Positions 37,001-45,612 of a DNA stretch of 64,000 nucleotides are shown here, one piece after another. Below the pieces are notes generated by a model. The model was not told the DNA's origin, searched no databases, and saw nothing but the letters and a program-made list of their open reading frames with translations. Both the position numbers and the translations under genes were made by a program. The stretch covers positions 57,659,994-57,723,993 of the forward strand of contig NC_044571.1 in NCBI RefSeq assembly GCF_901933205.1. The letters are read 5' to 3'. The number at the start of each line of letters is the position of its first letter. Position 1 is the first letter of the stretch. The stretch is from Camarhynchus parvulus (taxonomy: Eukaryota; Chordata; Aves; Passeriformes; Thraupidae).

Positions 37001-38883
37001 AGCATCATATATTCCATGCCCTCCACAATCATTCAAATTCAAACAATATCAATCTCTGAAGTACACATTGATCTGCTTACCCCTGATGGAACACTGGGGT
37101 TTTAGTTTCATTTTACTGATTCCTTCTAAACTATTTTTTTCTTGGGGAAAAGGTGTACTTACCTATATATTATACTCATTCTCCCCAAAAATAATTACAA
37201 TGGAAATGGCAGTTTCAGGCTTCCAGACTATCTGGCTGAAAACCTTTCAGACAAGAAACTGAAAGTAAAAGCTCACTTTAATAAGGAATATTTGACTAGT
37301 AGTCAATCTAAACTATTGTTAACAAACAATAATGAAGAATTTTTGAAAAACATAAAATAATAACAAAAATAATAAAGAATGGGTGATGTGATAAGAAGAG
37401 TGAAATAAATGTTAGCAGTGTGAAGAATTGAAACAGCCACTTGTATATGAACAATTGCTGCTCTATCAAGAGTAGATGTCTGTATGGAACAATGAGTGTA
37501 GATGAACAAAAATGAAATCAGAATGTGGGTTCTGTCAACATCATGAAATCAAGGATGGACACAGGTTTTCTTGAAATAGTTTTAAAAATTTGATCAATAT
37601 AACTTGACTATAGCCTGCATATTTGCCATGTGATACACTTATTCCATCCTGTAGCACAGAGTGAAAATGTCCTACCCCTGTTGGCACATGACTTGTGTGC
37701 ACTTCAGAGTCACACACTAAGCCAGAACACCTATTCACTCTTGCTCTGGGTGTGTATTTTCCCATCTCCTCTACGCACCAGTGTACAAACAGACTGCAAG
37801 TGCCCCTTCGGTCTCCTATTGCTGACTCCTCTTAAAACCTAGTTAATCATAGATCTTGACTATCATTCCATTTTTATTATAACTGTGGATACTGCACTTG
37901 TATATTTAGCCACCACAACCCAGGACTTTGCTCGGACACAGTTTATTGTTCCTTTTTTTAGCTTAATACAGCTATTTAGTGTAGATTTTGATCTCTGGCT
38001 TCATGCATTAGATTTGCTTGAAGAACAGGATAACTGGGCACCTAGAAATTAGAAGAAAACAATAAACAAACAATGAGAAATTTTTAGGAGGAAATTGAAT
38101 AATTTTTTTTCTCTGGCTACATGAAATAATTAATGATTTAATCACCTAGCAAAACAGTTTTTAATTATCCAGGGCAATTTTATTTCTTTCTTACACATTG
38201 GTTTTCTCCAAGGAGTTTTAGTAGCCTTAAGCAGGAAAAAATAATTTCTATACATTTTTGTCTTTATATTTGTTTATGTACACACCTATTTAAAATCACT
38301 TGGCTTATCAGACTGTTTCTTCCAACATTATTTAAAATTTAAAATAAGCTAGAGAAAAATTCTTATGCAACCTATTTGCCAGTTGTAGAATTATGTGAAT
38401 CTTTCTATTATTCTACACAGACATACTTGAAAGCTCAAAGAACATTTTGAAGTTTTAACTAAGAAAACTATTACAGGTAGATAAACTAGAAAATTATGCT
38501 CAAGTATATGAATATGTAAATATAGACTAATCTTTATTTAGAAATTGAGATAAACACTTTGTTACTAGTCTCATTATGTATCATTTATAGGATAGCAGAA
38601 ACTAGCAAATGTTATTCAAGTACAGAAAATAATTAGACTGGTTTCATTAACATAAGGTCTGAATTCTAAACATAAAAGTACTTACAAATAATTATTCCTA
38701 ATCCTTTAGATGTGAAAAGTTAAGATTTTAGTAGAACAAAGGCTCACACTTTAAATTTATCTCACCTAGCTAATAATTCTACTGCTGTACTGACTTATAG
38801 GCATAACTAAGATCAACTACTGAATAGTTTATTTCTAGAGAATGACTATGACACTTGGCTGTTGACTGAGTTTTATTTGTATT

Positions 38884-38889
38884 GTTGGT
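38884..38889. repeat. target-site duplication, left copy
   Basis: GTTGGT directly before the LTR; the same six bases follow it at 39276-39281. Confidence 0.9.
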
Positions 38890-39275
38890 TGTGACAGTGT
38901 TCACAGGGGTCTTAGGATGAGGGAAGAGACGAGGATCTGACTCCCTGTTTCAGAAGGCTTGATTTATTATTTTATGATATATATTACATTAAAACTATAC
39001 TGAAAGAATAGAAGAAAGGATTTCATCAGAAGACTAGCTAAGAATAGAATAGCCAAGAACAATAACAAAGGTTTGTGGCTCAGCTCTCTGTCCAAGCCAG
39101 CTGGGCTGTGATTGGCCATTAATTACAAACATCCAACATAGGCCCAATCAAAGATCCACCTGTTGCATTCCACAACAGCAGATAACCATTGTTTACATTT
39201 TGTTCCTGAGGCGTCTCAGCTTCTCAGGAGGAAAAACCCTAAAGAAAGGATTTTTCATAAAAGTTGTCTGCGACA
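38890..39275 (-). mobile_element. solo LTR of an avian endogenous retrovirus (ERVK-like)
   Basis: A complete 386-bp LTR. Plus-strand ends are TGTGACAGTGTTCACA and GTTGTCTGCGACA. Read on the minus strand it begins TGTCGCAGAC and ends GTCACA, and an AATAAA lies on the minus strand near 38950-38965, so the element is oriented minus. Perfect 6-bp duplications (GTTGGT) flank it, the size expected for ERVK/ERV2 integrase. From memory this LTR type is frequent in passerine genomes. No internal region is left, so it formed by recombination between two LTRs. Intact ends and duplication suggest a fairly recent insertion. Confidence 0.93.
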
Positions 39276-39281
39276 GTTGGT
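39276..39281. repeat. target-site duplication, right copy
   Basis: GTTGGT, identical to 38884-38889. Confidence 0.9.
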
Positions 39282-40329
39282 AAAGAAAATTTAGCCACTT
39301 TAAAATGCTGATTTCATCATGAACCATTACCTTATCTTTAAATTGCATGAGGTTAGAACATGCTTTCTGAAAGCCTTTAACAATTTCTTGAGTACCATTA
39401 TTTTTTTCAAATATGAATTGATACATATATTCTTATTTTCACAAGTCAAGCATAATTTAAGTATGTTCTTAACTTAGTACTGACTTTGATTTTTTTAATC
39501 AGTGGTTATACTGAACTCAGTGTGCTTTAGCATTGAAATGACCAGTTATATGGAACTACTACAACATGTAAAATTTTCACACCTTGGAAAGCTCTAGACA
39601 TCCATAAAGGAAATAAAATGCAACTAGCAGAGGTTGATGGCTTAATGTAAAAATTTCTAATAGTCTGCTGTCTGGAAAAAGTTGAAATTTACCTCACCCA
39701 GCAGTCATTTAGTCCAGAAGGCAAAAATTTTCAGTTTAATTAACGATAAGTTTCTGAGTGTACATTTTCCTGTTCACGAAGGAAATAGTTTCATACTATT
39801 AAGGCACAAAGAAAAGTTTAATATTTTAAAGGCGATACACTGGTTTAGCTCTTCAATAGCATATATTTTATATGCCTATAAATGTCTGTTACAAACCTAA
39901 AGAAAGCATAGTCTTTGAATTGCCTGTGCTCCGTGATACAGCTCATATATCAGAGAAAGATGAAGAGGATATCATACCATCTAAATCTATACTTACAAGT
40001 GAAGCATTTGTAATCCCGTCTCTGACCATCTCTCCCCTGGGCTATTCCAGTGGAACATCTGTTGAGGGGCTTATTCTGATAATGCAGTGCTCTTAGGGCT
40101 CTGCATATATTAACTGTAGAACTACTAAAACATTGTGTAATGTTCAATTATAACTCTAAAATATTCCTCTTCAAAATTATTTCAAAAACTTTTACAGCAG
40201 AACACAATATAATCCCTTCTTCCTCAGCGCCACCAGAACCATTTACTGAAAGTAAATGGGTTTGGTATGAACAATTAGAAAAGTTAGGGTCCTGTTGCTT
40301 ATTTGTATAAGGAATTAACTGTCTGTGGC
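39282..40329. other. AT-rich unique DNA
   Basis: No gene or repeat recognised between the solo LTR and the next CR1. Confidence 0.5.
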
Positions 40330-41331
40330 CAGAGAGTTCAGCTTAAGGGCTCTATGCCCAGGTGGAGGTCAGTGACAAATAATAACTCTCAGGGTTCTGT
40401 CTTGGAACTGGTGTCTTTCAGTATCTTCATCAACATCAGGGAAAGTTTTGATCAAGTGCACCTCCAGCAGGTTTGCAGATGTCAAGAAGTTGAGCAGTGT
40501 GGTTCACACAGCAGACAGATGGGATGCCATCCACAGGGACCTGGAGAAGTGGGCCCACAAGAACTTCATGGAGTTCAGCAAGTGCAAGTGCAGGTACTGC
40601 ACCTCTGTTGGGGCAATCTCAGATATGAGAACAGGCTGGTGGATGAACAGATCAACAGCGGCCCAGCAGGGAGGACTGGGGTGTTCTAGTGGATGAAAAC
40701 CTCATCCTGAGTCAACAGTGTGCACTAGAGCTCAGAAGGCAAACCACATCCTAGGTTGCATCCAAAGTGAAGGGGCCAGCCTCTCTACTCTGCCCCTGTG
40801 AAATCCTGCCTGGAGTACTGCACCCAGGTCTGAAGTAAGCAGCTAAGGAAAGACATGGATCTGTATAAGTGGGTACAGAGGAGGACCATGAAAATGATCT
40901 AATGGCTGGAGAACCTCATCTATGAAGACAGGCTGAGAGAGTTAAGCTTGTTCATCCTGGAGAAGAAGCAGGTCCAGGGAGACCCCTTTGCAACCTTTTA
41001 ATATATAAGGGGAGCTTATAAAAAAGTGAGAGTGGGAGTTTTACACAGGCAGGTAGTGATAGAACATGGAGGAAGATTTTTACGCTAATAGTGGTGAGAT
41101 TTAGATTAGATACAAAGAAGACATTCTTTATTGTTAAAATGGTGAGGCACAGGAACAGGTTGCTCAGAGAAGCTGGGGATGCCCCATCCCTGGAGAGGTT
41201 CACGGCCAGGCTGGACAGAGCCCTGAACAACCTGATCTAACAGAAGGTGTCTCTGCCCATGGCAGGGGGCCTGGAACAAGACAATCTTCAGGTCCCTTTG
41301 AACCCAAGCCATGATTCTATTATTCTCTGTG
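40330..41331 (+). mobile_element. CR1 copy, C-terminal reverse transcriptase and 3' UTR
   Basis: Plus-strand CR1. Early sequence gives degenerate reverse transcriptase pieces (QGSVLELVSFSIFIN, WDAIHRDLEKWAHKNFMEFS). The conserved 3' part follows, including GTGAGGCACAGGAACAGGTTG and CCTGGAGAGGTTCACGGCC. The tail (CCATGATTCTATTATTC) ends where the next LTR inserted. A frameshift near 40490 separates the two frames that carry the similarity, so the copy is dead. The catalytic FADD region has been lost or is unreadable (TTTGCAGATGTCAAG, so FADV). Confidence 0.9.
41326..41331. repeat. target-site duplication, left copy
   Basis: TCTGTG directly before the LTR; repeated at 41645-41650. Confidence 0.85.
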
Positions 41332-41644
41332 TGTTGTCATCTTATTGCAGGGGTTCCATACTGTTGTCTCCTTTTCACAAAAGTTTCAGACCTGCTTGGT
41401 GTTTTCTCATAGGCTGCTCCTCCAAGCACTGACTCTTTCTTCTTCACAAAACAGCCAACTGACTCCAGTTACTTCTCAACCAGCCAACCCACCCTTTTAT
41501 AGAACTCTTCTTCTCATTGGTTACAGCTGTGGCCTGCTAAGTCAGGCCTGTTCCTAATCTTTGATAATTGGCCCAGCTGCAAGTCCTTTGGGGTAAGACT
41601 ACTTTCTACACTATCTTTATTTTCTTATATTCTATCCCCCTACA
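41332..41644 (-). mobile_element. solo LTR inserted in a CR1 3' tail
   Basis: A 313-bp element with plus-strand ends TGTTGTCATCTT and TATCCCCCTACA, flanked by a perfect 6-bp duplication TCTGTG. On the minus strand it starts TGTAGGGGGATAG, has a good TATA box TATAAAAG (plus coordinates 41494-41501) and ends GATGACAACA. The U3, TATA and short R-U5 layout fits an ERV LTR of ERVK type. I recognise the text around the TATA box as avian LTR-like but cannot name the family. No internal viral sequence is present. Confidence 0.85.
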
Positions 41645-41650
41645 TCTGTG
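41645..41650. repeat. target-site duplication, right copy
   Basis: TCTGTG, identical to 41326-41331. Confidence 0.85.
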
Positions 41651-42316
41651 CCCATGGGAAAGGAGAAGAAAAAAAGAAAGTGAATGGAATAAAGGCAAAA
41701 AAAGTGATCATTTTATGCAGTATAAAATGTTGTATTATCCCAGTTTGAAAGCACACTTGGAATGACTAGGGCTGTGGAAATCACATTTAGCTGGAGTTTT
41801 CTTTCAACTTTATTTATGGCAATAACATGCTAACACACTTGAGTACAGCTGATCTATGTTTTATCTGAGTTACACTAACACAGTTATTGGAATTTAATTT
41901 TAGAACCCAAGCTACAAATAGGCAAATGATAATTACTCCATTTTATTTTTCTGTTTGGTGTATAACAGTATTTTGTGTGAGTGAATTGCCTATTAATAGT
42001 CTCAACATGCTAGTTTTGTAAACAAGATAGACTCTTAATTATATTTTATCTAACTGTACTGAATGTACCACAAATTAATGTGCTACATTTAACGAATGGT
42101 ATTAAAAAAAAGTGAAAAATGAATTTGATGTTGTCAAGAATGAAAGGTTATTCTTTCTAAATGTTTTGAAAACTGCAAATTTTTGCAAGTGTGTTTCGAG
42201 TGAGATCTTTATCAAAAACAAGTCTGAAATAAATTTACTAGTGTTTGTAAATATATACATAGAGTTTTCTTGGTTTTTTTTTAACTGAAGGTTTAATTTG
42301 TTTCTTGTATTATATG

Positions 42317-42335
42317 TATTTATTTATTTATTTAT
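42317..42335. repeat. (ATTT)n microsatellite, short
   Basis: Four to five ATTT units. Confidence 0.85.
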
Positions 42336-43082
42336 CTCCTTGGTGCCCTTGAAGGTAATTAAATTTATATAAGAGCTACATACATTAGTAACAATTTTTG
42401 TGAATATTTTAATTGTTTGAGAAATGTTTAATATAACTAATCCTGCTGTGTGATCATTACTTATACAGGGAAAATTTTTGCTTCACACTTGATCTCATCT
42501 AATTCCTCATCAGTGAGAAATATTTTTTTGAGACTGTTTGCAACCTTCTTCTTCAAGAGGGAGTGCACTGTATCTCCCCAGACAGCAGCATACTGTCATT
42601 ACTACTTATATATAGGTCAGATAACTGGTGCAAAAATTTTGGATGTACTTATGTGTAGAATTTCTTAATTAAAATTTCCAAAAACTTTAAAACCATCTCC
42701 AAAACATAGAAGCACACAGGTCAGAACAGATTTCTGTAAAATAATTAACATTATGAGAAGATTTCTGTTGCCTATTAGTATAAGTTTCTAGTACCAAATA
42801 TTTACTCTATTATTCTACTTGACCTCTAATTTGAGATATTTTGGTTCTTCTGAAGATTACGTTATACGTGCTAAGGCTATGAAATTAACTCAGACACCCT
42901 TAAGTACTTTAAATGGCAGTAGCTTTTTTATAATTCTTTAAGCTATAATTCAAGTTCCAGCTCAGCAAAGTTGCTGGAGCAGATTTAGTTTCTGAAGGAT
43001 AGATGGCTTGATCCATTTGGGATGCTCTTAGGAATTTGAGATAGAGGCTTAGATCAGGTAGATACAATATTTATCTTGAAGG

Positions 43083-43111
43083 CATATGTATCAATGGAAT
43101 TGATACATATG
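43083..43111. repeat. perfect inverted repeat, 13-bp arms
   Basis: Arms CATATGTATCAAT (43083-43095) and ATTGATACATATG (43099-43111) around a 3-base loop GGA. No mismatch. Confidence 0.92.
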
Positions 43112-45093
43112 TAAGTTACACTCATTTTATAGAATAATCATTAATTCAATTGAAATCACCTCATGGTCCCTCACTACTGCTTGGTCATGGTTTGACCATA
43201 ACCCTGTAAAAACAAACTGAAAAACAAGTTGTGATTCAACCCTGTTTAACCTCTAATTTTCTCCCTCTTTTGTGAAGGACTGATGCTACTGAAATTAGCA
43301 CTACAGTTTGTGCTGTATGATGCTGACTTGTTCATATCCCAAGGAAATGTTACGAGCAAAGCCCTTCTCATTTTTTATGCCTCCCCATTTCTTCCTGCAA
43401 TTGAAAAGAGCAATCCTTTGAATGTTACAACCTTCCCCCCGTGCTCCCCCCAACACTTGAATGCTCTTAACATATTCAATTTTATTTGAATTTCTGCTTT
43501 GATTAAGCTGTTTATAGAGTCCTAAGACTGTATTAAAATTTCCCACACATAACACCTAGGCTATGCAAAAATAGATCAAACTGAACTCTTTGGAAACAGT
43601 AAAAGGAAAGCATGAAAAAACAGGAGTATTTTCTGAAAGTGGAAGGAATTTTCCAAAGGATTTGAAACGACACAAACACAATCCACTTTTGGCCTTTAGT
43701 TTTAGTCCTAGAAAATTTATAGGTGCTTTATTTTGGAAGTTAAAAAAAATGCTTGTTCCTAGTATTTTCACAGTTACTTCAGTTGCAGGGATCAAACTGA
43801 ATAAAAATCTGTAAAAAATTAATATTTTTGATCCATTTCTTCTTTTTTTTATAAGGCTGCTTTCCCTGCTCTAAGTGAATTGTTTGCTTTTCTCTGAGTA
43901 TTCATTTTTCTCTCATTCACTTGTGATAATTTGATGTCTGGCTAACTAAGCTATTGTATGGTAGGTGACCCATATATCACCTTTTTAAACCTAAATTTTA
44001 CAGAACTTAAAAACAGAAGATGGAGCAGAATGCGTAGAATACTTTGTACCGGGATTTCCTGTCTGTCATTCTGCTTTTTCAATAGAAATCTTTTTTTGGG
44101 GAAAACCATGTTAAATCTCTATATATCTCATTTGTAAACAGATAGTATTTGCTCTCAAACAATGAAATGCACATTGCCAGAAGCAGGCATCAGGATGTTA
44201 TTGAAAAACTCCCAGCAGAGTTGAAGTTTTTCTCAGAGGCTTGCTACTCCAAGCAGTCCCAGCAATTCCAGAAATAGATCTGCCTGTGGCAAGATAAATA
44301 AAATTAAATGATTTCTGAAGTCCCATTTGAAATATAAGCAGAACATGAGAAAGAAAAAAAAAGAGAAAGAAAAGTAGAAAAATCAGACAAGCAAAACAAA
44401 TATGGAATAAGGAATTGTCAAGAAATGTCCCTACTAGCTGTTTAAGTACAATTTTAAAATTACATAAAATTATATCAAGTAGAACAAACTGAAGGGCATC
44501 ACTGTTTTATAACTCTGATTCAATTCCTGTCAAATAATTTGAAATAGTTGCAAACTGTATTCTTTCAGAGTAGAAAATAATAATATAAGGTGAATATCAA
44601 GGAATACACTTGGACATCATAATAAAGCGTAATCCTTTTAATTTTTTTTCAGCAGGAGAGTAAATGAAAATGTGAAAGAAAAGACCCCCTCAAAACTAGT
44701 GTAAAACTGTGGCTGAAGCAATTTCTGCTGTTACTCTTTATGAAGAAAGTAATTCTTAAAATGAAATAAAAAGTTCTCCTCAGGATCAGTTATTGACTTA
44801 TCTTGAGAAAATTTGGGTTGTTTTGTATGTATTTGATTTTAGCTCACGTGCAGATCAGAGCTTTTGGAAAGAGTTTAGTTGCCCTGTCAGTGAGAAATAC
44901 TTTTCTGTGGATGAAAAACTGTTGACAAGAAGCCTAGAAGCCAACTGGATTTTAGAAAAGCAGAACTTCAAATCCCTTGAACACCAGCCAAATCTAGGAT
45001 CCTTAACTTGTGTAGGATTATAAATTCTCTTATAAAATAAACATTTTCTTTATTTATGGTTTCAAATCCTGAATTTTTAAAGAAAGGTTCATA

Positions 45094-45099
45094 GATAAA
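45094..45099. repeat. target-site duplication, left copy
   Basis: GATAAA directly before the LTR; repeated at 45415-45420. Confidence 0.85.
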
Positions 45100-45203
45100 T
45101 GTTACATATAGGTAAAGCCTTATAAAGTAAGAACCTTGTTACCCTTGTGAAATCACGGCTCAGGCCTGCTACTTCAGCTAAGCAGAAAAAGACTATGGGG
45201 AAG

Positions 45204-45217
45204 TGACTCAGCTGAGT
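45204..45217. promoter_or_regulatory. AP-1/MARE-like palindrome in LTR U3
   Basis: TGACTCAGCTGAGT: a TGACTCA core within a 12-base palindrome. Such sites bind Fos/Jun or Maf-type factors in known cases. It lies in the U3 of the solo LTR, where retroviral enhancers sit. Confidence 0.35.
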
Positions 45218-45309
45218 TAGAGGTAGAAAAATAACTTCTATAAACATTGCATATTCACATCATGGCATATGGTGGTTGTTGAATTACCTTTGTTATGATT
45301 TAAAACTGT

Positions 45310-45337
45310 AGCAGTTAGCTAAGTTAAGCTAACTGCT
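45310..45337. repeat. perfect inverted repeat in LTR, 11-bp arms
   Basis: Arms AGCAGTTAGCT (45310-45320) and AGCTAACTGCT (45327-45337), 6-base loop, directly upstream of the TATA-like sequence. Confidence 0.9.
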
Positions 45338-45414
45338 TAAAAAGGCCTGGTTTTTGTAATAAAGTGGCGCTCCTTTGCACCTGCCTGGGACTCTGCATTG
45401 CTTCACTTTGTACA

Positions 45415-45420
45415 GATAAA
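45415..45420. repeat. target-site duplication, right copy
   Basis: GATAAA, identical to 45094-45099. Confidence 0.85.
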
Positions 45421-45520
45421 GACAAACATTTGACTTGGAAGCGACTTTTAAAGGTCGTCTAATCCAACCTCTCATCAATGAGCAGGAGAAACTTCAACCA
45501 GATCAATTTGCAGCTTGCCC
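45421..45520 (-). mobile_element. CR1 3' end, very short
   Basis: Minus-strand CR1 3' UTR (CATTTGACTTGGAAGCGAC, GTCGTCTAATCCAACCTC, GAGCAGGAGAAACTTCAACC). Its tail continues on the far side of the LTR at about 45088-45099 (TTCATAGATAAA). The copy is about 100 bases, strongly 5' truncated. Confidence 0.75.
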
Positions 45521-45553
45521 CATGTTTTCTCTTTATAATTTGTTTGGTTATGT

Positions 45554-45612
45554 CATAGAACTGTGCAATGACAGAGTTGTTGAGGGTGGAAGTGGTCTCT
45601 GGAGAGCATCAG
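45554..45612 (-). mobile_element. CR1 3' end, about 60 bases
   Basis: TCATAGAACTGTGCAATGAC followed by GTTGTTGAGGGTGGAAGTGG and TCTCTGGAGAGCATC matches the last bases of a second CR1 subfamily on the minus strand. It sits head to tail with the copy ending at 45520. Confidence 0.6.

Larger units (their letters stand above)
23589..38883. other. AT-rich unique DNA, no transposon recognised
   Basis: About 15 kb with no gene and no repeat family I can name. It holds a G/T tract (24406-24513), a TTTTA repeat (25188-25248), an AAAC repeat (27192-27224), a polypyrimidine tract (30968-31012), GC-richer stretches at 27520-28330 and 28880-29330 that I could not assign, and a TATAAAAAAG at about 34157 without other promoter evidence. 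Confidence 0.5.
41651..45093. other. AT-rich unique DNA
   Basis: No gene or transposon recognised. It contains a short ATTT repeat (42317-42335), a perfect hairpin (43083-43111) and a purine-rich run near 44345-44380. Confidence 0.5.
45100..45414 (+). mobile_element. solo LTR inserted in a CR1 3' tail
   Basis: A 315-bp element beginning TGTTACATATAGG and ending CACTTTGTACA, flanked by perfect GATAAA duplications. A TATA-like TTAAAAAGG lies at 45337-45345, the polyadenylation signal AATAAA at 45358-45363, and a U5 of about 50 bases follows. It is oriented plus. Within U3 are an AP-1-type TGACTCA (45204-45210) overlapping the palindrome ACTCAGCTGAGT (45206-45217), and an 11-bp perfect inverted repeat (45310-45320 with 45327-45337). 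The 6-bp duplication fits an ERVK-like integrase. The family name is not known to me. No internal sequence remains. Confidence 0.85.

Noticed and set aside
39193..39426. Minus-strand frame of 77 codons
   Set aside because: It crosses the border of the solo LTR, its target-site duplication and unique DNA, so it cannot be an old gene.
43180..43200. TGGTCA and TGACCA inverted with five bases between, like a nuclear receptor site
   Set aside because: Known oestrogen response elements have a three-base spacer; one such match is expected by chance in 64 kb.
45122..45421. ATAAAG repeats considered as duplication borders of the LTR at 45.1-45.4 kb
   Set aside because: They would give an element without TG/CA ends. 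GATAAA at 45094 and 45415 gives proper ends and a perfect duplication.
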